A stretch of 64,000 nt of DNA from Salisaeta longa DSM 21114 (GTDB lineage: Bacteria; Bacteroidota; Rhodothermia; Rhodothermales; Salinibacteraceae): positions 1,448,005-1,512,004 of the forward strand of contig NZ_ATTH01000001.1 of assembly GCF_000419585.1 (NCBI RefSeq), in the 5' to 3' direction. A program made the translations under genes and the position numbers. This document shows, piece by piece, positions 8,641 through 19,260 of this stretch (positions within the stretch are counted from its first letter, which is position 1; each line of letters begins with the position of its first letter). The notes beneath the pieces were generated by a model. That model was given only the letters and a program-made list of their open reading frames with translations, was not told the origin of the DNA and did not search any database.

Positions 8641-9849
8641 CTACTCGTGATGCGGCGGCCGCAGCGACCGCAGGGTGCGCGTGAGCGTAAACCGGACGCC
8701 CGTCACACCTTCCGGACTCACGCCGACGGCGAGGTCGATGTAGCTCTCGTCGCGGAACAGCGGCGCAAGGTGCACGCCCAGCGAAGCCGCCGGCCGCAAC
8801 GGAACGGCTGCCGGCGTGACGGGCGGCTCCTCCGCAAACGTCACCGCCGGGTCGAAGTCCTCAAACACGTTGTTGTACACGCTGCCCACTTGGGCTGCGG
8901 CATGTCCTTCAATGCGAAACAGCTGCGCCACCGTCCCCACCGGAAATCGGTAGCCCACGGTGGCCAGCAGGCGGTCGTTGCCAAAGAAGCGGTCGCGGCG
9001 CCAGCCCGGCATCCGGCGCCCGTCCAAGCGCATGCGCAGATAGAACGGCACGGGCCCTCCGCTGCGCGCCCGGGTGATGCCCGCCGCCACAACGCCAAAC
9101 AGCCGGTGCCGCCCGCCCAGCGGCACGTAGCCCGCCGCCTCTATCTGAAATTGATCGAACGTCAGTTCATCGGTGCCGAGGGTGCCGAAGCGCTCGGCGG
9201 TGCCTTGCAGCAGCAGTCCGCGGGTGGGTGCGGCGCGGCGGTCGCGCGTGTCATACGCCACGCTGCCCCCGGCCACCACCCCGTACGGATCGGCCGCCGC
9301 GGCCTGCGTCAGATGCGACTGGACGTCTGCAGGCGCCACTGGCGGGGCCTCCAGCGCATGCGCCCGCCAGCCCACATGCGGCTCCACCAGCACGCGGCCG
9401 TCGAGCAGCGTGTAGCCCAGGCGCACCGTGGCACGCACAGACTGCAGATCGGTGAGCGTACGCTGTGGCCCGCGCGCAAACGGCCCCAGCCCAAAAAACG
9501 GCTGGCGCGTGGTGGTCATGTAGCGACTTGTGAGGGCCACGTACCAGGGTGCCGCGTGGGGGTTGCGCGTAGCGATGGAGGCGGTGAGTACCGTCTCGTA
9601 CTGCGCGGGCGCCGCGGTGAGCAGCGCCACCGTGCCCGGATGCCCCACGTGGTGCGCCACGAGCCCAGCGCCGCCGCCCCAGCCGGCTTGCGGGCCCCAG
9701 GTAGCTAGCGGATAGACGCGCAGGTTGAGGTACGGATCGGGCGGCGCAGCCTGCCCCCGCACCACGCCCATGCTGCAAAGCAGCAGCACGACCGCCCAGC
9801 ACGCAATTTTATTCAGAATCCGGAAAACGGGTCGGCAGCGGATGTGCAT
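8641..9849 (-). CDS. Outer-membrane beta-barrel protein, BamA/Omp85 surface-antigen-like
   Basis: A 402-residue protein with an N-terminal signal peptide (hydrophobic core AVVLLLCSMGVV, cleavage near residue 33) and then alternating polar/apolar strands with many Tyr, Arg and Gly. Segments such as AYDTRDRRAAPTRGLLLQG and LFGNDRLLATVGYRFPVG resemble the last strands of Omp85-type barrels (DTRD..P..G.. and the C-terminal FS..RFPVG region). No POTRA domains are present, so it looks like a barrel-only surface-antigen protein. Cargo or role is unknown. It ends six bases after the mpl stop on the opposite strand. Confidence 0.75.
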   Translation of the reverse strand: MHIRCRPVFRILNKIACWAVVLLLCSMGVVRGQAAPPDPYLNLRVYPLATWGPQAGWGGGAGLVAHHVGHPGTVALLTAAPAQYETVLTASIATRNPHAAPWYVALTSRYMTTTRQPFFGLGPFARGPQRTLTDLQSVRATVRLGYTLLDGRVLVEPHVGWRAHALEAPPVAPADVQSHLTQAAAADPYGVVAGGSVAYDTRDRRAAPTRGLLLQGTAERFGTLGTDELTFDQFQIEAAGYVPLGGRHRLFGVVAAGITRARSGGPVPFYLRMRLDGRRMPGWRRDRFFGNDRLLATVGYRFPVGTVAQLFRIEGHAAAQVGSVYNNVFEDFDPAVTFAEEPPVTPAAVPLRPAASLGVHLAPLFRDESYIDLAVGVSPEGVTGVRFTLTRTLRSLRPPHHE

Positions 9850-9956
9850 AGAAGCAACGTATCAGCTATACTGACAGGCGTAGACGCGCAGGACTCTCAA
9901 CCCTGCGTCTGCACCGAAAGGTTCGCCCGCACTCTTTTTTCTCAAGGCTCATTCGC

Positions 9957-11249
9957 ATGCGCATTCTGATTCTTGGCAGCGGTGGACGCGAGCATGCCCT
10001 CGCTCGTGCGTTTGCTGCTTCGCCGTCTGTTGAGGCGTTGTTCGTTGCGCCCGGCAACCCGGGCACCGCCGCCCTCGGCACCACCCTCGACGTCGCCGCC
10101 ACCAACGGACCGGCAGTGCTGGACCTCGTGGCGACGCATGCCATCGACATGACCGTCATTGGCCCCGAGCAGCCGCTGGTAGACGGCGTCGCCGACCGGT
10201 TGCGCAACGCCGGGCATGCGGTGGTGGGCCCCTCGCAGGCTGCGGCCCGCCTGGAGGGCAGCAAGGCGTTTGCCAAGGCGTTCATGCAGCGCTGCAACAT
10301 CCCCACGGCTGCCTTCAAAACGTTCAGCGCGGCGGACGCCGACGCGGCCCGCGCGTACCTGGACGCCCAGCCGGTGCCCATCGTGGTAAAGGCGAGCGGC
10401 CTGGCCGGCGGCAAGGGCGCGTTCGTGTGCGCCACACGCCAGGAAGCGCACGACGCCCTCGATGCCATCGTGGAGGATCGGGCCTTCGGCACCGCCGGCG
10501 ACCAGATCGTCATCGAGGAGTTTATGACCGGCGAGGAAGCCAGCGTCTTTGCGCTCACCGATGGCGACCGCTACGTGCTGCTGACCCCCTCGCAAGATCA
10601 CAAAGCCATCGGCGAAGGCGGCGTGGGGCCCAACACCGGCGGCATGGGGGCCTATGCGCCCGCGCCGGTAGTGAGCGGCGGGCGCCTCACAACCATCTGC
10701 CGCACCATCATCGAACCCACCCTCGCGGGCATGGCGGCGGAGGGCCATCCGTATCAGGGCATTTTGTACTGCGGCCTGATGATGACCGACGCAGGCCCCA
10801 AGGTGGTTGAGTTTAACTGCCGGCTGGGCGACCCCGAGGCCCAGGTGGTGCTTCCGCTCATCGCGAACGACGTGGGCGATCTTTTCATGCAGGTGGCCCA
10901 GGGCGAACTGCGCGGCACCGCCGTCCAGGCGCGCGATGGCGCTGCGGCCTGCGTGGTGCTGGCCTCGGGCGGCTATCCAACCGACTACGAAACCGGATTC
11001 CCCATCACCGGCATCGAGGACGCAGAAACGGTAGAAGGCGTGCACGTCATTCACGCCGGCACGGCCCGCGCCGATGATGGCACGCTGGTTACGGCTGGCG
11101 GACGCGTGTGCAATGTGGTGGGCGTGGCCGATACGCTGGAGCACGCCCTGGAGCGCGCCTACCGTGGCGTTGAGGCGATCGAGTTTGAGGGCAAGACCGT
11201 GCGGCGCGATATCGGCCAAAAGGGCCTCATGCACCAGACCGCGGAGTGA
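9957..11249 (+). CDS. purD: Phosphoribosylamine-glycine ligase (GAR synthetase)
   Basis: A 430-residue ATP-grasp enzyme for the second step of purine synthesis: phosphoribosylamine plus glycine plus ATP to GAR. The N-terminus MRILILGSGGREHALA is diagnostic. It is followed by PLVDGVADRL, the ATP-grasp loop VVKASGLAGGKGAFV, and the late EFNCRLGDPEAQVVLPL with metal and substrate ligands. Length is standard. It stands alone, without other pur genes in the window, and converges with the TreS-Mak gene three bases downstream. The 5' leader (~9887-9925) has a weak CGCAGG/CCTGCG hairpin before a T-run; no riboswitch was recognised. Confidence 0.96.
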   Translation: MRILILGSGGREHALARAFAASPSVEALFVAPGNPGTAALGTTLDVAATNGPAVLDLVATHAIDMTVIGPEQPLVDGVADRLRNAGHAVVGPSQAAARLEGSKAFAKAFMQRCNIPTAAFKTFSAADADAARAYLDAQPVPIVVKASGLAGGKGAFVCATRQEAHDALDAIVEDRAFGTAGDQIVIEEFMTGEEASVFALTDGDRYVLLTPSQDHKAIGEGGVGPNTGGMGAYAPAPVVSGGRLTTICRTIIEPTLAGMAAEGHPYQGILYCGLMMTDAGPKVVEFNCRLGDPEAQVVLPLIANDVGDLFMQVAQGELRGTAVQARDGAAACVVLASGGYPTDYETGFPITGIEDAETVEGVHVIHAGTARADDGTLVTAGGRVCNVVGVADTLEHALERAYRGVEAIEFEGKTVRRDIGQKGLMHQTAE

Positions 11250-11252
11250 TCC

Positions 11253-14200
11253 TTACGACGAGGCCGATGGGGCGCTGCGGGCTTCGGTGTGCAGCAAGCG
11301 GTTGAGTCCGCGCAGCGGCAGCCACGCCCACGAGGGGCGGTGGTTCAGCTCGTAGCGCACTTCGTAGAGGGCCTTCTCAAAGAGGTACGCCCACAGCACA
11401 TCATAGCGTGAGGGCTTCGGTTGCAAAAACGCGGCATCGCGCGCGGTGTCGGCGTAGGCGTCGAGAAATACGACATCGGACCACTGGATGAGGGCGTCGA
11501 TCCACGGCTCGAAGGCCGCGTCGAGGGCGGCACGGTCTTGCCAGGCCGCCAGCACGGCGTACTCCAGCGAACGCAACATCCCCGCCACATCGCGCAGGGC
11601 GTTGTCGCGCTGCCGCCGCGCCGCAATGGAGCGGGCCGGCTCGCCCTCAAAATCCAAGAGGTAGAAATCGCCATCGGCGCGCAGCACCTGTCCGAGGTGG
11701 TAGTCGCCGTGGATGCGAATATGATCGGGGGTCGCGCGGATTTCGGCCAGCTGCTCGATGCGATCGAGCGCCGCGGCCCAGTCGGAGGCCTGCGGAAGGG
11801 ACATTTTGCGCAGCGCCTCGTCGTGCGCGCGGTCGGCGAGCAGGTCGCGGGTGGCTTGCGCCTCATCGCGGATGCGCGCCGCGAGGGCCGCGCCTGTGCC
11901 GTCATCGGCGGGCTGCGGACGCAGCGCTTCGGTGGTGCCTTGGTGCAACGCGCGGTGCATCTCGGCAGTGCGCACGCCCAGCACGCGGGCCAGCGAAATC
12001 ATTTCGGGGGCCACCTCCTCCAGCCACACCGGCACCACCGCGTCGTCGGTTGGGCCGTAGTGCGTGCCATCGGTGTGCAAGCGGGCCTCGCCCGGGAAGC
12101 GCGTTTGGGCCACGCGGTCCAGAAAGCGCGTGGTGCTGTCCAGCGCATAATTCCAGCCGTCCGTCTCCACCGGCAGCGCCTCCTGCAGGATGCCCAGCGT
12201 AAAGCGCTGATCGCCCTGGCGGAACTGCATGGTACCGTGCAGCCGCGGCGCAAACGTGAAGTCGACGGACGTCAGGTGGTCCAGCAGCTCTTGCTCGGGG
12301 TTGATGCCTTCTTCGAGGCGGCGGTAGAGCTTGACGAAGAACTGATCGCCTACGATGGCCGAGGTGTTGCTTTGCTCGCCGGTGAGGAGCCGTACGTTCT
12401 CGGGATCGGCAGCGGCCACGGCCTCCGAAGGTTCGGCCACGTACAAGCCCTTCAGGGAGCGGCGCTTGCTGTTCGATTGCCACCACTGGAACAGCACGGC
12501 CCAGAAGTGCTCGTTCACCGTGGCGTCGTACACGAGATAGCGCCCGTCGTCTTCAATGTCGATCCAGGCGACCGCGGCCGTCGGGTGGTCTTCCAGCACA
12601 TGCGTGGCCTCGGCCACGCGCGCCACCGTGAGCGGCAGCGTGTACAGCGACGTGCCCTCGGCCGTCTCCACCGCGAGAATGGAGAGGTAAATGGAGGGGT
12701 TGGTGTGCAGGCGCACTGCATCGGCCACGTACACGTCATCGACCGCGCTGCTTTTGCCGCCAAACCATCGCTGCTTCTGGATGAAGTCGGGCAAGAGCGC
12801 TTCGAGTTGTTCGGGGCCACGGTCGCGGGCCATGGTGGGCACAAGCAAGTTCTGCAGCCCTTCGCTTACCCGCAGCACCGGCAGCTCGTGGCCGTTGGGG
12901 CCCGTCTCGATGCGCAGGCCGCGCCGGCGCTCGCTTTCGCGCTGCAGGTCGTCCGCCGGCGTCAGCTTGAACCAGTAGAAGCCGTGCGGCGCCAGCACCA
13001 TGTGATAGTCCTCGTCGGCCTCGAATTGGGGAAAGGCCGTTTGGCCGAGCAGCTCCACCGGCGCGTGTCCGGCCAGCGCCTCGTGGGGCGGCACCGTAAC
13101 CGACTGCGCGAACCGCGAGAGGTTGGCCATCACCAGAATCTGCTCGCCCTCATGCGCCCGCACAAACGTGAGGACCCGCTGGTTGTCGACCGGAATGAGC
13201 GCCAGCGTGCCCCGCCCAAACACTTCCTTGTGCTGCTGACGCAGCGTGATGAGGCGGCGCATAAAGTGCAGGAGCGAATGCGGGTCGCGCTCGGCATCCT
13301 CCACATTCACAAACTCGTAGCTGTACTGCCCCCGGTTGATGGGCGGCATAAACAGCTTATGATGCGGCGCCCGCGAGAATCCGCCGTTGCGGTCGGGGCT
13401 CCACTGCATGGGCGTGCGCACGCCGTTGCGGTCGCCCAGGAACGGATCGTCGCCCATCCCAATTTCGTCACCGTAATACACGACAGGGCTGCCTTTAAGC
13501 GAAAAGAGCAGCGCGTTCATCAGCTCGATGCGCCGGCGCTCGCCGCCCAGCAACGGCGCAAGCCGCCGCCGAATGCCCACGTTGATCCGGAAGCGGTCTT
13601 CGGCAGCGTACTCGTTGTACATGTAGTCGCGCTCCTCGTCGGTCACCATTTCGAGCGTCAGCTCGTCGTGGTTGCGCAAGAAGATGGCCCACTGCGCATC
13701 GTCGGGGATGTCGCGGGTTTGCTCCAGCATCTCTACCAGCGGGCGCCGGTTTTCGCGCCGCAGGGCCATGTACATGCGCGGCATAATCGGGAAGTTGAAC
13801 GCCATCTGCACGCCGGTGCTTTGCTCGGCGTCGGCATCGCCAAAGTACGGCAGCGTGTCCTCCGGCCATTGGTTGGCCTCGGCCAGCAGCACCTTGCCGG
13901 GCCCGTAGCGCGCCTCGATGGCCGCGCGCAGCTCCTTCACGTAATCGATGGTTTCGGGCAGGTTCTCGCCGTTGGTGCCTTCGCGCTCGAACAGGTACGG
14001 CACCGCGTCGAGCCGCAACCCATCGACGCCCATGTCGAGCCAGAAGAACATCACCTCCTTCATCGTCTCGCGCACCGCCGGGTTGTCGTAGTTAAGGTCC
14101 GGCTGATGGCTAAAGAAGCGATGCCAGTAGTACTTTTGCGCCTTGGGGTCCCACGTCCAGTTCGAATCCTCGGTATCGGTAAAGATGATGCGTACATCTT

Positions 14201-14621
14201 CGTACTTCTCTTCCGTCTCGCTCCACACGTACCAGTCGTGCTTGTCGGAGGCGGGGTCGCGCGCTTCCTGAAACCACGGATGCTGGTCGGAGGTGTGGTT
14301 GAGCACCAGCTCGGTCACCACCCGCATGTCGCGGGCGTGCGCCTCGTCCAGGAAGGCTTGGAAGTCGTCCAGGTCGCCGTGGATGGGCAGCACCTTCGTG
14401 TAATCGGAGGTGTCGTAGCCGTCGTCTTTCAGCGGACTCTCGACGAAGGGCAGCAGCCACAGCGTATTTACGCCCAGGCGCTCCAGGTACGGCAACCGCT
14501 CGCGCAACCCCTGGAAGTCACCAAATCCGTCGTCGTTGGCATCGTTGAATGAGCGGACGTGCAGCTCATAGATGACGGCGTCTTTGTACCAGAGCGGGTC
14601 GTCGAGAAATCGATCAGGCAT
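11253..14621 (-). CDS. treS: Trehalose synthase-maltokinase fusion (TreS-Mak/Pep2)
   Basis: A 1122-residue bifunctional protein. Residues ~1-560 are a GH13 trehalose synthase that interconverts maltose and trehalose: VTELVLNHTSDQHPW, GVDGLRLDAVPY (nucleophile Asp), LLAEANQWPED (acid/base) and FLRNHDELTLEM. Residues ~600-1110 are maltokinase with an aminoglycoside-kinase-like core: RWFGGKSS near its start, HGDYHLGQVL (catalytic loop) and LLDFEGEPA (metal site). The fusion would channel maltose to maltose-1-phosphate for GlgE. The start ATG at 14621 (MPDRFLDDPLWYKDAVIYELHVRSF region) matches TreS N-termini; longer starts run into the glgE stop. glgE lies 49 bases upstream on the same strand, so co-transcription is likely. 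Confidence 0.95.
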   Translation of the reverse strand: MPDRFLDDPLWYKDAVIYELHVRSFNDANDDGFGDFQGLRERLPYLERLGVNTLWLLPFVESPLKDDGYDTSDYTKVLPIHGDLDDFQAFLDEAHARDMRVVTELVLNHTSDQHPWFQEARDPASDKHDWYVWSETEEKYEDVRIIFTDTEDSNWTWDPKAQKYYWHRFFSHQPDLNYDNPAVRETMKEVMFFWLDMGVDGLRLDAVPYLFEREGTNGENLPETIDYVKELRAAIEARYGPGKVLLAEANQWPEDTLPYFGDADAEQSTGVQMAFNFPIMPRMYMALRRENRRPLVEMLEQTRDIPDDAQWAIFLRNHDELTLEMVTDEERDYMYNEYAAEDRFRINVGIRRRLAPLLGGERRRIELMNALLFSLKGSPVVYYGDEIGMGDDPFLGDRNGVRTPMQWSPDRNGGFSRAPHHKLFMPPINRGQYSYEFVNVEDAERDPHSLLHFMRRLITLRQQHKEVFGRGTLALIPVDNQRVLTFVRAHEGEQILVMANLSRFAQSVTVPPHEALAGHAPVELLGQTAFPQFEADEDYHMVLAPHGFYWFKLTPADDLQRESERRRGLRIETGPNGHELPVLRVSEGLQNLLVPTMARDRGPEQLEALLPDFIQKQRWFGGKSSAVDDVYVADAVRLHTNPSIYLSILAVETAEGTSLYTLPLTVARVAEATHVLEDHPTAAVAWIDIEDDGRYLVYDATVNEHFWAVLFQWWQSNSKRRSLKGLYVAEPSEAVAAADPENVRLLTGEQSNTSAIVGDQFFVKLYRRLEEGINPEQELLDHLTSVDFTFAPRLHGTMQFRQGDQRFTLGILQEALPVETDGWNYALDSTTRFLDRVAQTRFPGEARLHTDGTHYGPTDDAVVPVWLEEVAPEMISLARVLGVRTAEMHRALHQGTTEALRPQPADDGTGAALAARIRDEAQATRDLLADRAHDEALRKMSLPQASDWAAALDRIEQLAEIRATPDHIRIHGDYHLGQVLRADGDFYLLDFEGEPARSIAARRQRDNALRDVAGMLRSLEYAVLAAWQDRAALDAAFEPWIDALIQWSDVVFLDAYADTARDAAFLQPKPSRYDVLWAYLFEKALYEVRYELNHRPSWAWLPLRGLNRLLHTEARSAPSASS

Positions 14622-14670
14622 GCGGCGTAGGGGAAGGCTTTCGGGGCGTTTAGAGGCGAGTGCGTGGGTG

Positions 14671-16695
14671 TTATGCGTGCACGGGGCGATGATACACCGG
14701 ATGCTGCGTTTCATGATGGCCGTGCCGGGCAATCCGAAACAGGTGCACCGGGGTGTGGCCCGGATCGAGGCGCACATAATTTGCAGCGCCCTGCCACGTG
14801 TAGTGGGCGTCGTGCAGCACGTCGGTCAGGTCGTACGGCTGATCGTGCGGCAGGCCTAGCTCATGCAGCGGCAGCACCACCTGGCCCTCTTGGACATGGT
14901 GCGGGTCGAGGTTGGCCACCACCAGCACGAGGTTGTCGGCCGTTTCTTTGGTGTAGGCCAGCAGGTTCAGGTTTTGAGTGTCATGAAACTGGATGGTGCG
15001 CATCTGGCGGAGCGCCGGGTTCTGCGCGCGGGCCGCGTTTACCTTCTGCATGAACGGCTGCAGCGACGACGGGTCGTTCCAGTTCCAGGTGCGAATCTCG
15101 TACTTCTCGTTCTGTGCGTACTCCTCGCGGTCGGGGTGCTGCACGTTGAACACGTGTTCGTAGGGCGGGCCGTACACGCCGTAGGCGCTCGACAGCGTAG
15201 CCGCCAGCACAAAGCGCACCTTGTGAGCCGCGCGGCCGCCGTGCACCAGATAATCGTGCAGGATGTCGGGCGTGTTGGGCCAAAAATTGGGCCGGAAGAA
15301 CTCGGCCACTTCGGTATGAAAGAGCTCACGGGCGTAGTCTTCCAGCTCGTGCTTCGTGTTGCGCCACGTGAAGTACGTGTACGAGTTGTTGAAGCCGAGC
15401 TTGGCCAGCCCGTACATCGTCTTCGGCTGCGTAAAGGCTTCCGACAGCACAATGAGTTCGGGCGTATCCTTCCGTAGCTCCTGCAAGCACCATTCCCAAA
15501 AGGCAAACGACTTGGTGTGCGGGTTGTCCACGCGGAAGATGGTGACGCCATGTTCAATCCAGAACTCGAAGACGCTCTTCAGCTCCTGCCAGAGCGCCGG
15601 CCAATCGTCGGTTTCGAAGTTGATGGGGTAAACGTCCTGGTACTTCTTCGGCGGATTTTCGGCATAGCGGATGGAGCCGTCGGGGCGATGGTAAAACCAC
15701 GCGGGGTGTTCTTCTACGTACGGGTGATCGGGCGAGGTTTGGAAGGCAATGTCGATGGCCACTTTCAGTCCAAGGCTTTCGGCCTCGCTCACGAAGCGGT
15801 CGAACGCCTCAATGCCGCCCAGGGCCGGGTGCACGCTTTTGTGGCCGCCGGAGGTGCCGTCGGCCGTAGGTCCGCCAATGGCCCACGGGCTGCCGGGGTC
15901 GTCGGGGCCCGCGGTGGGCGCGTTGTCTTTGCCCTTGCGATTCGTTTCGCCAATGGGATGCACCGGCGGCAGGTACACAATGTCGAAGCCCAACTCCTTG
16001 ATGCGGGGCAGGCGCTTTGCCGCTTCATCCAGCGTAGCATGCGCCCCGGGCGTGTCGCCCGCCGAGCGCGGAAAGAACTCGTACCACGCCCCCGAGCGCG
16101 CAATCACCGGATCGACGAGCACCTCAAAGGTATCGCTCACCGTCTCCTGATCGTGCGGCGCGTACCGGCGCACCAGGGCCGCCAGCTCCTCGCTGAGGGC
16201 CGCGTCGTACAGGCCGTCCTGCATCTGCTCGTGGTAGCGCGCCAGCATCTCGCGGTCTTGGCCCGCGCTTGCCTCCAGCGCCCGCGCCACCAAATCGAGC
16301 CCTGCCTTCAGCTCGCTCGCCAGCTCCGCTTCCGACTCGCCGCCGTCCACCCGGCGCGCAAACTGATCCTGCCACGTCGCAAAGCGGTTCAGCCAGGCGC
16401 GCACGCGGTAGGCATGCCGCCCCAGCTGGTGCGTACCAAACGACGCCGTAAACTCGTCGTTGCCCTCCGGCGTCATGCGCACGGTCGTCCACGCCGTCGT
16501 CTGCGGCGGCTGATGCTGCAGCTCCACCGTCAGCACGTCGTGGCTGTCAATGATCACCCCGGCGCGCACATGCACCGACTCGCCTTTGGCGCGCTTGATG
16601 GGCCAGCGCCCGCCATCCACCGACGGGTGCACGGACGTAATCATGATGCGCGACCAATCCGACGGCATCGTTGTTGCTTCAAGTGCTGTGGACAT
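14671..16695 (-). CDS. glgE: Alpha-1,4-glucan:maltose-1-phosphate maltosyltransferase
   Basis: A ~674-residue GH13_3 enzyme that moves maltosyl units from maltose-1-phosphate onto alpha-1,4-glucan ends. It has the N-terminal beta-sandwich domain and dimer helices, then the barrel with FDIVYLPPVHPIG, the GlgE-type KYQDVYPINFE segment, GVTIFRVDNPHTKSF (nucleophile Asp) and IVLSEAFTQPKTMY (acid/base Glu). Its donor is made by the TreS-Mak fusion just downstream. Of three in-frame ATG codons I prefer 16695; 16668 (MPSDWSRIMITSVHPS) is a plausible alternative and 16740 adds a Cys-rich unlikely N-terminus. A branching enzyme (GlgB), also needed for the pathway, is not in the window. Confidence 0.95.
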   Translation of the reverse strand: MSTALEATTMPSDWSRIMITSVHPSVDGGRWPIKRAKGESVHVRAGVIIDSHDVLTVELQHQPPQTTAWTTVRMTPEGNDEFTASFGTHQLGRHAYRVRAWLNRFATWQDQFARRVDGGESEAELASELKAGLDLVARALEASAGQDREMLARYHEQMQDGLYDAALSEELAALVRRYAPHDQETVSDTFEVLVDPVIARSGAWYEFFPRSAGDTPGAHATLDEAAKRLPRIKELGFDIVYLPPVHPIGETNRKGKDNAPTAGPDDPGSPWAIGGPTADGTSGGHKSVHPALGGIEAFDRFVSEAESLGLKVAIDIAFQTSPDHPYVEEHPAWFYHRPDGSIRYAENPPKKYQDVYPINFETDDWPALWQELKSVFEFWIEHGVTIFRVDNPHTKSFAFWEWCLQELRKDTPELIVLSEAFTQPKTMYGLAKLGFNNSYTYFTWRNTKHELEDYARELFHTEVAEFFRPNFWPNTPDILHDYLVHGGRAAHKVRFVLAATLSSAYGVYGPPYEHVFNVQHPDREEYAQNEKYEIRTWNWNDPSSLQPFMQKVNAARAQNPALRQMRTIQFHDTQNLNLLAYTKETADNLVLVVANLDPHHVQEGQVVLPLHELGLPHDQPYDLTDVLHDAHYTWQGAANYVRLDPGHTPVHLFRIARHGHHETQHPVYHRPVHA

Positions 16696-16964
16696 GAAAG
16701 AGACGTAACAGTTGGTGGAGAGAAACAGGCGATGGCGCATCCGCTCCTACGCAACCCATCGGCTGTGCGTGCGCGCCGATCACGTATGCGCCGATCATAC
16801 GATAGGCAATAGACCGGAGACTTCATAGCACGATGCGCCGGTAGTGCATAGGAACATGCGCATGGGGTTGTTCGATGGATGAAGGTGCCGTGCATATTTT
16901 ACCCGGCATCCCGTAAGGCCCAACGCCGCCGGTTCGTATTTCCCCACTCGCAGAATGCCGTTTT

Positions 16965-19148
<2,184 letters not shown>

Positions 19149-19158
19149 ACCTACCGTG

Positions 19159-19186
19159 GTAGGGACGACCCGCGGGTCGTCCCTAC
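19159..19186. repeat. Perfect 28-bp palindrome between convergent glgX and clpB
   Basis: Each half reads GTAGGGACGACCCG inward, and the two halves are exact reverse complements with no spacer. A partial third copy (GATCGTCCCTACATT) follows at 19197-19211. It lies between converging genes, so it could stop transcription from both sides, although no T-run follows. The motif resembles short dispersed palindromic repeats seen in other genomes. Confidence 0.8.
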
Positions 19187-19260
19187 ATTCCGGCGGATCG
19201 TCCCTACATTAGCGTAGGCGGATAATGCTGTGGTGTCGTTTTGACCGAACAGGGTTCGGC

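Noticed and set aside
9887-9956. Purine-type riboswitch or attenuator before purD
   Set aside because: Only a weak six-pair hairpin with an imperfect continuation was found; no conserved aptamer core.
11421-14552. Very long plus-strand reading frame (over 1000 codons) opposite TreS-Mak
   Set aside because: It is exactly antisense to a clear bifunctional enzyme and is explained by high GC and codon structure; its protein has no recognisable domain.
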